Positions 9,721 to 19,319 of a stretch of 64,000 nt of DNA are shown piece by piece (within the stretch, counting starts at the first letter, position 1; each line of letters begins with the position of its first letter). Origin of the DNA: Pseudideonella sakaiensis (GTDB lineage: Bacteria > Pseudomonadota > Gammaproteobacteria > Burkholderiales > Burkholderiaceae_C); NCBI RefSeq assembly GCF_001293525.1, contig NZ_BBYR01000007.1, forward strand, positions 226,391-290,390, read 5' to 3'. The position numbers and the translations under genes were made by a program. Under the pieces are notes generated by a model. The model did no database searches, was not told the DNA's origin, and saw only the letters and a list, made by a program, of their open reading frames with translations.

Positions 9721-12237
9721 ATGCGCGAGGACGATGCCCCCCGCTGGGCCGAGATCGACGCCTGGCTGGACCAGGCACTGGCCCAGCCCGACGCCGGGCG
9801 CCTGGCCTGGCTCGCGGCCCAGCCGATGGCGCCCGCGCTGCGCCGGGAGCTCGAGGCGCTGCTGGAAGCCGAGCAGGCGAGCCGCACCGCTTTCGAGCCG
9901 GCCGTCGCGGCGGAACCGGCCGGTCAGGCGCTCGCCGCCGGCGACCGGATCGGCGTGTGGCGCGTCGAGGCCTGGATCGGCCGGGGCGGCTCGGGCGACG
10001 TCTACCGCGTCCAGCGCGACGATGGCCACTATGCGCAGGCCGCGGCGCTCAAATGGCTGCGCCGGCCCGACGACGAGGCCGAACGCCGCCGCTTCGAGGC
10101 CGAGCGCCGCCTGCTGGCACGGCTGGAGCATCCCGCGATCGCGCGGCTGATCGACGGCGGCGCGCACGCCGGCCGGCTGTACGCGGTGATGGAGTTCGTC
10201 GACGGCGAGCCCTTCGACCGCCGGGTCGCCGGGCGGCCGCTGGCCGAGCGCCTGGCGCTGTTCGAGCAGGTGGTGGCCGCGGTGGCCCACGCCCATGCGC
10301 GGCAGATCGTGCACCGCGACCTGAAGCCCGCGAACGTGCTGGTCGACGCCGCGGGACAGGTGCGCCTGCTGGACTTCGGCATCGCGCGCGAACTCGAGCC
10401 GCCGCAGCCGCGCGCGGACGCCGGGCGCGGGCCCGACGTTGGGGCCTCCGCCCGGGACGTGCCCGGCGGCGAGGACACGGCGTCGGCCGCGGAGGCGACG
10501 CAGACCTTGCACCTCACGCCCAGCCACTGCGCGCCCGAGCAGCTCCAGGGCGGCAGCGCGGATGCGGCCGCCGACGTCTATGCGCTCGGCGTGATGCTGC
10601 ACGAGACGCTGACCGGCGAGCCGCTGTGGCGCCTCGAGGGCAGCGGGCTGCAGCGCACGCTGCAGCGCCTGACGCTGCCGCAGGAGGTGCCGCCGCCGAG
10701 CCGGCGCCTGCGCGGCGCGGCCGCACGCGCGGTGCGCGGCGACCTCGACGCCATCGTCGCGCAGTGCCTGCGGCCGCGTCCGCAGGACCGCTATGCCGGC
10801 GCCCGCGCGCTCGGCGAGGACCTGGCGCGCCACCGCGAGCGGCGGCCGGTGCAGGCGCGCGGCGATGCCCCCGGCGTGCTGCTGGCGGGCCTGCTGCGCC
10901 GCCACCGCGTGGCGGTGGGGGCCGGCGCGGCGGTGCTGGCCAGCCTGGTCGCGGCGCTGCTCGGCGTCGGCTGGCAGGCGCGCGAGGCGGCGCGCGAGCG
11001 CGACCTGGCGCGCGAGGAAGCCGCGGCCGGCCAGGCGATGCGCGACGTGATGCTGTCGATGTTCCGCACCGCGGCCGAGCAGCCGCCTGGCAGCGAACCG
11101 GGGGCCCGTGCGCTGCTGGCGCAGACCGCCGAGCGCCTGGAGCGCGCGCTCGCGCGCGATCCGGCGCAGGCGGCCGACACGCTGCTGGCGCTGGCCCAGC
11201 TGCATTTCCAGCTCAACGACTACGTCGGCGCCCGGCCCCTGTTCGAGCGCCTGCTGTCCCAGGCCGAGCGCCTGCCGGCGGCGCTGCAGGCGCAGGCGCG
11301 GATGGACCTGGCGCAGTGCCTCTGGCGCGCGGGCGAGCTGCCGCGCGCGGCCGCGCTGCTGGCGCAGGCGCAGGCGCACTGGCAGGCGCTGGGGCCGGCC
11401 GGGCGCAACCGGCTGCTCGACAGCCGGCTGGTGGAGGCGCAGATCCTGCGCGCCGACGGCCGCGGCGAGCAGGCGGTGCGGCTGCTCGCCGAGGGCCTGC
11501 CGCAGCGCATCGCGGTCTCCGGGGAGCGGCACGTCGAGACGGCGGCCTGGCTGAACAACCTCGCGACGGCACGTTACCACGCGGGCCAGCTGGCCGAGGC
11601 CCGGGCCGATTACGCGCGGGCCTGGGCGCTGTGGCAGGCGCTCGGCGCGCCGGCCGGCACCGACGCGCTGAACACGCTCAACAACTGGGCCGCGCTGTCG
11701 CTGCGCGAAGGGCGCAGCGACGAGGCCGAGCGCCTGTTCCGCGAGGCGCTGGCGCTGCGCCGCAGCCACCTGCCGCCCTCGGCGGCCCAGGCCGCGCTGC
11801 AGAACAACCTGGGCAAGCTGCTGCTGCGGCGCGGCGAGGCGGGCGAAGCGCTGCCGCTGCTGGAAGACGCGGTCGCGCTGGGGGAGCGCTATGCCGGCCC
11901 CGCCAGCCCGCACACCCTGGCGGCGCTGGCAGGCGTTGCCGAGGCGCAGATCGCGCTCGCGCGCCTGGCGCAGGCGCGCACCACGCTCGACGAGCTGGCG
12001 CGCCGCGTGGCGCCGCTCGGCGAGGCGCACCTGATGGCGGGCATGGCGGAACTCGCCGGCGCGCGCTGGCACGCGGCGCGCCGCGACTGGGCGCGCGCCC
12101 ATGCGCAGGCCGACCGGGCGGAGGCCATCTGGCGCCGGGCCGGCGCGCCGGCGGCTCCTTACCTCGCGCAGGCCGGTGCCTTGCGCGCGGGCTGGCCGTC
12201 ACGCGACGCCGCCGGCGACGCGAGCCCCGGCGGTTGA
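9721..12237 (+). CDS. membrane Ser/Thr protein kinase with C-terminal TPR region
   Basis: The 838-residue protein is a Hanks-type kinase. An N-terminal segment (1-75) is followed by the glycine loop IGRGGSGDVY (86-95), Lys111 in ALKW, HRDLKPAN with catalytic Asp200, DFG at 218-220 and the APE-like CAPEQL. The activation segment carries a long Gly/Ala/Asp-rich insert. One transmembrane helix lies near 395-418. The outer half (about 440-830) is built of Ala/Leu-rich TPR-type helix pairs. All catalytic residues are present, so it should be active. It converges on an ECF sigma gene of a family often encoded beside such kinases. ATG 9673 is an alternative start. Confidence 0.88.
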   Translation: MREDDAPRWAEIDAWLDQALAQPDAGRLAWLAAQPMAPALRRELEALLEAEQASRTAFEPAVAAEPAGQALAAGDRIGVWRVEAWIGRGGSGDVYRVQRDDGHYAQAAALKWLRRPDDEAERRRFEAERRLLARLEHPAIARLIDGGAHAGRLYAVMEFVDGEPFDRRVAGRPLAERLALFEQVVAAVAHAHARQIVHRDLKPANVLVDAAGQVRLLDFGIARELEPPQPRADAGRGPDVGASARDVPGGEDTASAAEATQTLHLTPSHCAPEQLQGGSADAAADVYALGVMLHETLTGEPLWRLEGSGLQRTLQRLTLPQEVPPPSRRLRGAAARAVRGDLDAIVAQCLRPRPQDRYAGARALGEDLARHRERRPVQARGDAPGVLLAGLLRRHRVAVGAGAAVLASLVAALLGVGWQAREAARERDLAREEAAAGQAMRDVMLSMFRTAAEQPPGSEPGARALLAQTAERLERALARDPAQAADTLLALAQLHFQLNDYVGARPLFERLLSQAERLPAALQAQARMDLAQCLWRAGELPRAAALLAQAQAHWQALGPAGRNRLLDSRLVEAQILRADGRGEQAVRLLAEGLPQRIAVSGERHVETAAWLNNLATARYHAGQLAEARADYARAWALWQALGAPAGTDALNTLNNWAALSLREGRSDEAERLFREALALRRSHLPPSAAQAALQNNLGKLLLRRGEAGEALPLLEDAVALGERYAGPASPHTLAALAGVAEAQIALARLAQARTTLDELARRVAPLGEAHLMAGMAELAGARWHAARRDWARAHAQADRAEAIWRRAGAPAAPYLAQAGALRAGWPSRDAAGDASPGG

Positions 12238-12338
12238 GCGTTGCGGGCGACGCCGGGGCCCGTCTCGGGAGGGTCTCTCCGCCTCGGACGCCCGCGGGGA
12301 GACGAACGGGCCGTGCGCAGCCCGGGCCCCGGGGGCCG

Positions 12339-12914
12339 TCATGCCGGGTCGGCGATCTCCCGGTGCAGCCAGGCGCGCGCCTTCGCCCAGTCGCGCTGCA
12401 CGGTGGCCACCGACACGCCGAGCGCGTCCGCCGTCTCTGCCTCCGTGTAGCCGGCGAAATAGCGGCACTCCACGGTGCGCCGCAGCCGCGGGCTGAGCGC
12501 GCCGAGGCCCTGCAGCGCGGCGTCGATGCGCAGCACGCGCTCGTCCGCGTCGTCGGCCGCGCAGACCGACTCGGCGGCCGACAGCGTCAGGTGCTCGGCC
12601 CCGGCGCCGCGTCGCAGTGCAAGCCGGGCACGCACCTCGTCGACCAGCACCTGGCGCATCGCCAGCGCCGCCGCGCGCAGGAAGTGCGACGGGTCGTTCC
12701 AGGCCGGCCGACCCTGCAGCTTCAGGAACACCTCGTGCACCAGCGCCGTGGTCTGCAGCGTGGCGCCGGCGGCGCTGCGACGCCGCAGGCGGCGCGCCAG
12801 GCGGTGCAGGTCGGCATGCAGCAGCGGGACCAGTTCGGCGGCGCTGCGCTGCAGCAGGCGCTCGTCCTCGTCCGGATCAGGGGCGGGCGTCGGCCCGGGG
12901 ATGGGCAGGGGCAT
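12339..12914 (-). CDS. ECF-family RNA polymerase sigma factor (kinase-associated type)
   Basis: The 191-residue protein has a sigma-2 region (about 25-90, with TTALVHEVFLKLQG) and a sigma-4 helix-turn-helix (about 135-185, with GYTEAETADALGVSVATVQR and DWAKARAWL). The wording of these motifs matches the ECF subfamily usually encoded beside Ser/Thr kinases, rather than anti-sigma-linked ECFs. No anti-sigma gene is nearby; the convergent kinase at 9721 is the likely partner, acting by phosphorylation. Start ATG 12914. Targets are unknown. Confidence 0.88.
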   Translation of the reverse strand: MPLPIPGPTPAPDPDEDERLLQRSAAELVPLLHADLHRLARRLRRRSAAGATLQTTALVHEVFLKLQGRPAWNDPSHFLRAAALAMRQVLVDEVRARLALRRGAGAEHLTLSAAESVCAADDADERVLRIDAALQGLGALSPRLRRTVECRYFAGYTEAETADALGVSVATVQRDWAKARAWLHREIADPA

Positions 12915-13031
12915 GCGCGAATGCTAGCCTCGTCGCATGAGGGGATCCGCGCGCGGATTGCGTTCTTGCAGGCAGCACGGTCCGCCCTCGCGGCGGCCGG
13001 CTGCCGAACCCCTGTGATGAAAGGCCTGACC

Positions 13032-13595
13032 ATGCCTCCGATCCCTCGTCCCGCTGCCGTCCCCGCGGCGGCCGTCCTGCTCGCGCTGCTGTCGCTGCCG
13101 TCCGCCGCGGGGGCCCAGTCGGGGCCGGTGCTGCGCCCCGGGCTGTGGGAGCACAAGGTCGCGTTCACCAGCCAGAGCGGCCAGATGGAGGCCGCGATGG
13201 CGCAGATGCAGCGGTCCATGGCCGCGCTGCCGCCGGAGCAGCGGCGCATGATGGAGGACATGATGGCCCGGCAGGGCGTGGGCGTCGGCGCCGATGGCCA
13301 GAGCGTCAAGATCTGCCTCAGTGCCGAGGACGCCGCGGGGCAGCGGCTGCCGGTGCAGGAGGGCTGCAGCCAGCAGGTGCAGCGCCAGGGCGAGGTCTGG
13401 ACCGTGGCCTTCCAGTGCAAGGGCCCGCCGCCGTCGTCCGGCCAGGGCACGGTGCGGCGCCTCGGGCCGACGGCCTACGAGGGGGATGTCGAGGTGCTGA
13501 CCGAGGTCGCGTCCAAGCCCGAGCGGGTGCGCATGAAGCAGACCGGCCGCTGGCTGTCGGCGGACTGCGGCAAGGTGCGCCCGGCCCCCCGCTGA
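13032..13595 (+). CDS. exported DUF3617-family protein
   Basis: The 187-residue protein has a signal peptide (PAAAVLLALLSLPSAAGAQS, residues about 10-29) and a DUF3617 body: RPGLWEHKVAF, a Met-rich helix around 50-85, paired cysteines in KICLS and EGCSQQ, and VAFQCKG. The family is periplasmic and common in betaproteobacteria; its function is not established. ATG 13032 is preferred over 13017 because AAAGG lies 8 bases before it. It is divergent from the ECF sigma factor (117 bp), so it could be a target, which is only an inference. Confidence 0.82.
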   Translation: MPPIPRPAAVPAAAVLLALLSLPSAAGAQSGPVLRPGLWEHKVAFTSQSGQMEAAMAQMQRSMAALPPEQRRMMEDMMARQGVGVGADGQSVKICLSAEDAAGQRLPVQEGCSQQVQRQGEVWTVAFQCKGPPPSSGQGTVRRLGPTAYEGDVEVLTEVASKPERVRMKQTGRWLSADCGKVRPAPR

Positions 13596-13620
13596 CGCGG
13601 CCCGGCACGGCGCGCGCCGC

Positions 13621-14739
13621 TCAGCCCAGCCCCATCCAGCGCCGCGCCGCGCTCTCGACCACCGACGGCAGCGGCTCGCCCTGGGCGTGCAGCCGGCGCA
13701 GCGCGCTCGCGTCGTTGCCGTCGAACACGCTGTCCCGGATCAGGCGGCTCGCGTCGAGCGCCTGCAGGTCGATCGCGTGCTCGTCGACGCGGGCCAGCGT
13801 GCGCAGGATGTCGTCGCGCAGCTTGGTGCGCTGCTTGGTCTTCGGGTCGACGATGTCGCCGTCCAGCCCGAAGCGGCAGGCCTGGAAGCGGTTGAAGGTG
13901 TAGACGAGGTAGTCGTCCTCGCTCGGCTCGAAGGGCCGCTCCTCGCGCAGGTAGCGGCAGATGCACTGCAGGTAGCAGGCGAGGGCGGCGGCCTTCTCGA
14001 CGCTCAGCGGCGTGTCGCAGACGCGCAGCTCGATGGTGCCGAACTCGGGCTTGGGCCGGATGTCCCAGTAGAAGTCCTTCATCGACTGCACCACGCCGGT
14101 GTGCGTCATCTTGTCGAAGAACACGCCGAACTCGTCCCAGGTGGTGCAGAAGGGGGCGCGCCCGGACAGCGGGAAGGCGAACACCGAGTTCAGGCGCGCC
14201 GAGTCGAAGCCGGTGTCCACGCCCTGCACGTAGGGCGAGGAGGCGCTCAGCGCGATGAAGTGCGGCACGTAGCGCGACAGCGCATGCAGCAGCCACAGCG
14301 CGGTGTCGCCGTCCTCGCAGCCGACGTGCACGTGCTGGCCGAACACGGTGAACTGCTTGGCCAGGTAGCCGTAGAGCTCGCTGATGTAGTGGAAGCGCTC
14401 GGTCGGGAAGATCTGCTGCGCGCTCCAGTGCTGGTAGGCGTGGGTGCCGCCGCCGGCGATCGCGATGTTGAGCTTGCGTGCGCCGTCCGACAGCTGCTGG
14501 CGCAGGTCCAGCAGCTCGGCGCGCAGCGGGCCGTGCCGGCGCTGCACCGAGGTGCCGATCTCGATCATGCTGCGCGTGATCTCCGGCTTCACGTCCCACG
14601 CGCCGCTGTGGTTGCGCAGCACGCGCAGCAGGTCCTCGGCCTGCGGCGCGAGGTCGTAGTCGTGGGTGCTGACGAGTTGCAGCTCGAGTTCCACGCCGAG
14701 CGTCAGTGCATCGGAGGGCTTGAAGGCTTCCAGGGCCAT
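13621..14739 (-). CDS. ybdK: YbdK-family carboxylate-amine ligase (glutamate-cysteine ligase 2)
   Basis: The 372-residue protein matches the YbdK/GCS2 family in length and motifs: TLGVELELQLV at the start, KPEITRSMIEIGTS, GGGTHAYQHW near the active site, GQHVHVGC, and the C-terminal RDSVFDGNDAS. Members ligate glutamate to cysteine or another amine with ATP; E. coli YbdK has weak glutamate-cysteine ligase activity. ATG 14739 (MALEAF) gives the usual N-terminus. The gene lies 20 bp behind a Kef-like antiporter on the same strand. Kef channels are gated by glutathione in other bacteria, so a thiol link between the two is possible. Confidence 0.88.
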   Translation of the reverse strand: MALEAFKPSDALTLGVELELQLVSTHDYDLAPQAEDLLRVLRNHSGAWDVKPEITRSMIEIGTSVQRRHGPLRAELLDLRQQLSDGARKLNIAIAGGGTHAYQHWSAQQIFPTERFHYISELYGYLAKQFTVFGQHVHVGCEDGDTALWLLHALSRYVPHFIALSASSPYVQGVDTGFDSARLNSVFAFPLSGRAPFCTTWDEFGVFFDKMTHTGVVQSMKDFYWDIRPKPEFGTIELRVCDTPLSVEKAAALACYLQCICRYLREERPFEPSEDDYLVYTFNRFQACRFGLDGDIVDPKTKQRTKLRDDILRTLARVDEHAIDLQALDASRLIRDSVFDGNDASALRRLHAQGEPLPSVVESAARRWMGLG

Positions 14740-14759
14740 GGCGGGTGCTCCGGCGGTTC

Positions 14760-15989
14760 TCAGGCGGTCTCGCGGACGACGCGGCTCAGCGCGAGCTGGG
14801 TCCACAGCGGGCCGCTCAGCTGCATCAGCGTGGTCGCCACCAGCAGCGCCTGCAGCACCGCCTCGTCGATGCCGGGGAACTGGCCCGGCCAGCCGAAGTT
14901 GTCGGCCGCCAGCAGCACCGCCAGGCTGCTCATCGGCTGCAGCGCCAGCGTGAGCGCGGCGGCCTGGCGCCAGCCGAGCCCGCTCGGCCGCGCCAGCGCG
15001 ACCACCACCAGGCCCTTGGCCACGAGGCGGGCGACGACGATGGCCAGCACCCAGGGCCAGAGCAGGTTCAGGCCGTCCAGCGTCAGCAGCAGGCCGAAGC
15101 AGATCATCAGCAGCACGCTCAGCACGGCACCGGCGGAGCCGAGCTGCGGCTCGACGGTCAGTGCGTGGCGCATCTGGTGGCGCGCCACCATGCCGGCCAC
15201 CAGCATCGCCAGCAGCGGCGACAGCGTCCATTGCACCGCCAGCAGGCTGGCGATCACCACCAGCGCGATCTGCAGCACCGGCAGCGCGCGGGCGCCGCGG
15301 ATCGGCCGGCTGAGCCGGTCCATCGCCAGGCCGCAGGCCGCGCCGAGCACGAAGGAGCCGGCCACCACGACGACGGCATTGCTGCCGGCGCTCAGCAGGT
15401 CCGCGCCCTGCGAGGTGGACACGCCCCAGGCCTTCAGCGCCAGCATCGCCAGCACGCTGTTCAGCGCGGTGGTGATCTGCAGCCGCTCGCTGACCTGGCC
15501 GCGCGGGCGCAGGTCGTGCAGCGCCACCATCGTCAGCACCGGCGAGGTCGACATCGCCACCGCGCCGGCCACCGCGGCGGAATGCAGCGGGGCGCCGAGC
15601 CAGACCAGGGCGCCCGTCACCGCCGCACCGGCCGCCAGGCCCTCCAGCAGGCAGGTCAGCGCCAGCACCGGGTTGTCGACCAGCCAGCGCGGCCGGATGC
15701 GGCTGCCCAGCTCGAAGACCAGGATCGCGATCGCCAGGTCGAGCAGCGGCTTCCACGGGTCCAGGTCGGTGCGCTCGACCATCCGCAGCAGCAGCGGGCT
15801 GGCCAGCGCGCCGACCAGCATGTAGCCGCAGGCGCGCGGCAGCCGCAGCAGGCGGTTCAGCGCCTCCGTCGCCACCACGGCCAGCGCCATCAGCAGGGCC
15901 ATGCCGAGCGCGGGGTCGGCGCCACGCAGGCCGTCCAGGGTCCACAGCGGCGCGCTGGCGGCGGAGGAAAAGGCAAGCAGGTCGTTCAT
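14760..15989 (-). CDS. cation:proton antiporter, Kef/CPA2-type membrane domain
   Basis: The 409-residue integral membrane protein has about eleven to twelve hydrophobic helices and family features such as LGMALLMALAVVA, the LLDLAIAILVFELG segment and AGAVAMSTSPVLTMVAL. It corresponds to the Na+/H+ exchanger core domain. The C-terminal TrkA-N/RCK nucleotide-binding domain of full-length Kef proteins is absent, so it is a core-only form. It should exchange K+ or Na+ for H+ across the inner membrane. Co-directional with and 20 bp from ybdK. Divergent from htpG with a 296-bp gap. Confidence 0.85.
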   Translation of the reverse strand: MNDLLAFSSAASAPLWTLDGLRGADPALGMALLMALAVVATEALNRLLRLPRACGYMLVGALASPLLLRMVERTDLDPWKPLLDLAIAILVFELGSRIRPRWLVDNPVLALTCLLEGLAAGAAVTGALVWLGAPLHSAAVAGAVAMSTSPVLTMVALHDLRPRGQVSERLQITTALNSVLAMLALKAWGVSTSQGADLLSAGSNAVVVVAGSFVLGAACGLAMDRLSRPIRGARALPVLQIALVVIASLLAVQWTLSPLLAMLVAGMVARHQMRHALTVEPQLGSAGAVLSVLLMICFGLLLTLDGLNLLWPWVLAIVVARLVAKGLVVVALARPSGLGWRQAAALTLALQPMSSLAVLLAADNFGWPGQFPGIDEAVLQALLVATTLMQLSGPLWTQLALSRVVRETA

Positions 15990-16184
15990 CCCTCGGTCTC
16001 TTTTCTTGTGGTGTCGGCGCGCGGGGCGCCGGGGCCGGATCGGCCGGCGCGCGGGGCGGGCGGCAACGTCTGCCGTCGTCAGTGCCGCCGCGGCCGGGAA
16101 AGGTTCCTCGCCCGGCCGGCGCCGGCGCGCCGACCGAGGGTTTGTCGGGATCGCCGGCCGGCCCGCGGGGCGCGGCGCGGCGGG

Positions 16185-16212
16185 CTTGAAAATCCCCCGG
16201 GCCGCCCCATCT
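16185..16212 (+). promoter_or_regulatory. heat-shock (sigma-32) promoter of htpG
   Basis: CTTGAAA (16185-16191), a 13-bp spacer, and CCCCATCT (16205-16212) reproduce the RpoH consensus CTTGAAA-N13-CCCCATnT without mismatch. The predicted start is near 16218, about 68 bp before the htpG ATG. The rest of the 296-bp gap back to the antiporter start is GC-rich and shows no other recognisable site. Confidence 0.88.
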
Positions 16213-16285
16213 GCCGCGCGAGCCGCTGCGCTGCGCGCACTGGCCGCCCGCTCTCCCGAACCGACGATCGCCCTTTCGACGACCC

Positions 16286-18169
16286 ATGGACAAGAAAACC
16301 CTGAGCTTCCAGGCCGAGGTCAAGCAGATCCTGCACCTCGTCACGCACTCCCTGTACTCGAACAAGGAGATTTTCCTGCGCGAGCTGATCTCCAACGCCT
16401 CCGACGCTTGCGACAAGCTGCGCTTCGAGGCGCTGAACGATGCCGCGCTGTACGAGGATGCGCCGAACCTGGAGGTGCGCGTCGACTACGACGCCGAGGC
16501 GCGCACGATCACCATCACCGACAACGGGATCGGCCTGTCCGCCGACGAGGCGGTGGCCAACCTGGGCACCATCGCCAAGAGCGGCACGCGCGAGTTCATG
16601 GCGGCGCTCGAGGGCGACCAGAAGAAGGACGCCCAGCTGATCGGCCAGTTCGGGGTCGGCTTCTACAGCGGCTTCATCGTGGCCGACCGGATCACCGTCG
16701 AGTCGCGCCGTGCCGGGCTGCCGGCCACCGAGGGCGTGCGCTGGAGCTCGGAGGGCACCGGCGAGTTCGAGGTCGAGGCGATCGAGCGGGCGGCCCGCGG
16801 CACCAGCGTGATCCTGCACCTGCGCGAGGGCGAGGACGAGTTCCTGTCGCAGTGGAAGCTGAAGTCGACCATCGGCAAGTACTCCGACCACATCTCGCTG
16901 CCGGTGCTGATGCGCAAGGAGGAGTGGGACGCCGAGGCGAAGCAGCAGGTGCGGCGCGACGAGTGGGAGCCGGTGAACAAGGCCTCGGCGCTGTGGACGC
17001 GCGCGAAGTCCGAGATCACGCCCGAGCAGTACGACGAGTTCTACAAGCAGCTCAGCTACGACAGCGAGCCGCCGCTGGCCTACACGCACAACCGCGTCGA
17101 GGGCCGCACCGAGTACACGCAGCTGCTCTACGTGCCGAAGAAGGCGCCGTTCGACCTGTGGAACCGCGACAAGCGCGGCGGCGTGAAGCTCTACGTCAAG
17201 CGCGTCTTCATCATGGACGACGCCGAGGCGCTGATGCCGGTCTACCTGCGCTTCGTCAAGGGCGTGATCGACTCGGCCGACCTGCCGCTGAACGTCAGCC
17301 GCGAGCTGCTGCAGGAAAGCCGCGACGTGAAGGCGATCCGCGAGGGCTCGACCAAGCGCGTGCTCGGCATGCTCGAGGCGCTGGCCGACAGCGAGGACGA
17401 GGCCGAGCGCGCCAAGTACGCCGCGTTCTGGAAGGACTTCGGCACGGTGCTGAAGGAGGGCATCGGCGAGGACTTCGCGAACCGCGAGCGCCTCGCGAAG
17501 CTGTTCCGCTTCGCGTCCACCCACGCCGACGAAGGCGTCTCGCTGGCCGACTACGTCGCGCGGATGAAGGAGGGCCAGGAGGCGATCTACGTCATCACCG
17601 CCGATTCGCTGGCCGCCGCGCGCAACAGCCCGCAGCTGGAGATCTTCCGCAAGAAGGGGCTGGAAGTGCTGCTGCTGGTCGACCGCGTCGACGAGTGGCT
17701 GCTCAGCCACCTGCACGAGTTCGAGGGCAAGCCGCTGCAGAGCGTGGCCAAGGGCGCGGTCGACCTCGGCAAGCTGCAGGACGAGGCCGAGAAGCAGCAG
17801 GCCGAGCAGGCCGCCGAGGCCTTCAAGCCGGTGCTCGAGCGGCTGAAGACGGCGCTGAAGGACCGCGCCAAGGACGTGCGCGTGACCACGCGCCTCGTCG
17901 ACTCGCCGGCCTGCCTGGTGGCCGAGGAGGGCGACATGAGCGGCCACCTGGCGCGCCTGCTGAAGCAGGCCGGCCAGCAGGCGCCGGCCTCGCAGCCCAT
18001 CCTCGAGGTCAACCCCGAGCATGCGCTGGTCCGGCGCCTGGAGGGCAGCGAGCGCTTCGACGACCTGGCCCAGGTGCTGTTCGACCAGGCCCTGCTGGCC
18101 GAGGGCGGCCAGCTCGAGGACCCGGCCGCCTACGTGAAGCGCGTCAACGCGATGCTGCTGGGCGCCTGA
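16286..18169 (+). CDS. htpG: molecular chaperone HtpG (Hsp90)
   Basis: The 627-residue length is normal for HtpG. The N-terminal GHKL ATPase motifs are all present: [20 protein letters not shown] (about 28-47), [10 protein letters not shown] and [11 protein letters not shown]. The middle domain has the Hsp90 segment [18 protein letters not shown], and a C-terminal dimerisation region follows. It is a cytoplasmic ATP-dependent dimeric chaperone. An exact sigma-32 promoter lies upstream, in keeping with heat-shock induction. It ends 15 bp from the convergent SrkA-like gene. Confidence 0.97.
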   Translation: MDKKTLSFQAEVKQILHLVTHSLYSNKEIFLRELISNASDACDKLRFEALNDAALYEDAPNLEVRVDYDAEARTITITDNGIGLSADEAVANLGTIAKSGTREFMAALEGDQKKDAQLIGQFGVGFYSGFIVADRITVESRRAGLPATEGVRWSSEGTGEFEVEAIERAARGTSVILHLREGEDEFLSQWKLKSTIGKYSDHISLPVLMRKEEWDAEAKQQVRRDEWEPVNKASALWTRAKSEITPEQYDEFYKQLSYDSEPPLAYTHNRVEGRTEYTQLLYVPKKAPFDLWNRDKRGGVKLYVKRVFIMDDAEALMPVYLRFVKGVIDSADLPLNVSRELLQESRDVKAIREGSTKRVLGMLEALADSEDEAERAKYAAFWKDFGTVLKEGIGEDFANRERLAKLFRFASTHADEGVSLADYVARMKEGQEAIYVITADSLAAARNSPQLEIFRKKGLEVLLLVDRVDEWLLSHLHEFEGKPLQSVAKGAVDLGKLQDEAEKQQAEQAAEAFKPVLERLKTALKDRAKDVRVTTRLVDSPACLVAEEGDMSGHLARLLKQAGQQAPASQPILEVNPEHALVRRLEGSERFDDLAQVLFDQALLAEGGQLEDPAAYVKRVNAMLLGA

Positions 18170-18184
18170 GCGGCGCCCCACGGT

Positions 18185-19279
18185 TCAGCCCTCGGCCCGG
18201 TCGAGCTGCTCCTGCAGCTCGCTCAGCTTCTGCGCCCAGTAGTTGCCCTGGCCGAACCACGGGAAGGCGGCCGGGAAGGCGGGGTCGCTCCAGCGGCGGG
18301 CGATCCAGGCGCTGTGGTGGATCATGCGCAGGCTGCGCAGCGGCTCCACCAGCGCCAGCTCGGCGTCGTCGAAGTCCATGAACTGCTCGTAGCCCTCCAG
18401 CAGCCGGCGCGCCTCGGCGCGCAGGCTGCCGGGATCGCCGGACAGCAGCATCCACAGGTCCTGCACCGCGGGGCCGCTGGCGCAGTCGTCGAGGTCGACG
18501 AAGTGCGGGCCGGCGGCGGTCCACAGGATGTTGCCGATGTGGCAGTCGCCGTGGAGCCGCAGGTCGGTGCGCGCGCCGGCGGCGTCGAAGGCGCGGCGGG
18601 CGTGCTCGAGCAGGCGGTCGACCGTGGCCTGCCAGCGCGGCTTCACGTCCGGCGGCAGCCAGTCGCCGGCCAGCAGCAGGTCGCGCGCGGCCTGGCCCAG
18701 CGTGTCCACGTCGACCCGCGGCCGCTGCACGAAGCGCTCGCGGGCGCCGACGCGGTGCATGCGGCCGAGCAGGCGCCCGATCCAGGCCAGCGTGCCCGCA
18801 TCCTCCAGTTCCGGGCCGCGGCCGGCGCGGCGCTCGGCGACCGCGAAGCGGTAGGCGCCGCCGGGCGTGGACACCTCGGCGAGCGTGCCGATGGCCGGAT
18901 CCGTGCCCGCGCCCGTGCCCGCATCGCCGCCTGGGGCCCCATCCGGCCGGCACAGCCGCGTCGGCAGCCGGGCATCGGCCTGCGGGCGCAGCGGCCAGGG
19001 CGCCACAACCGGGCACTCGTCGGCCGCCAGCTCGGCGGCGAAGGCGTGCTCCTCGAGGATCTGCGCGTCGCTCCAGCGCCCCGGGCGGTAGAACTTCGCC
19101 ACCAGCACCCGGCCGTCCTCCAGGAAGACCTGGAACACCCGGTTCTCGTAGGAATTCAGCTGCAGCAGCCGGCCGTCGCCGCGCAGGCCGACGCCGTCCA
19201 GCGCGTCCAGCACCGTGTCGGGGGTCAGGCCGTCGAAGGGAACGGCGCTCGGCGGGGAGGCGGAGGGGGCAGGGGACAC
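18185..19279 (-). CDS. srkA: stress response Ser/Thr kinase, SrkA/YihE family
   Basis: The 364-residue aminoglycoside-phosphotransferase-fold kinase shows RLLQLNSYENRVFQV at the N-terminus, the ATP-binding lysine in LVAKFYRPGRW, the catalytic loop LHGDCHIGN and the metal-binding FVDLDDCASGP. These agree with E. coli YihE/SrkA, which protects against stress-induced death. The start is a GTG at 19279 giving MSPAPS; the first 15 residues are low-complexity. It converges on htpG with only 15 bp between the stops. Confidence 0.88.
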   Translation of the reverse strand: MSPAPSASPPSAVPFDGLTPDTVLDALDGVGLRGDGRLLQLNSYENRVFQVFLEDGRVLVAKFYRPGRWSDAQILEEHAFAAELAADECPVVAPWPLRPQADARLPTRLCRPDGAPGGDAGTGAGTDPAIGTLAEVSTPGGAYRFAVAERRAGRGPELEDAGTLAWIGRLLGRMHRVGARERFVQRPRVDVDTLGQAARDLLLAGDWLPPDVKPRWQATVDRLLEHARRAFDAAGARTDLRLHGDCHIGNILWTAAGPHFVDLDDCASGPAVQDLWMLLSGDPGSLRAEARRLLEGYEQFMDFDDAELALVEPLRSLRMIHHSAWIARRWSDPAFPAAFPWFGQGNYWAQKLSELQEQLDRAEG

Positions 19280-19319
19280 GGCGGCATCCTAACCGCCGCC
19301 CCGGCGAGCCGCGGGCAGG

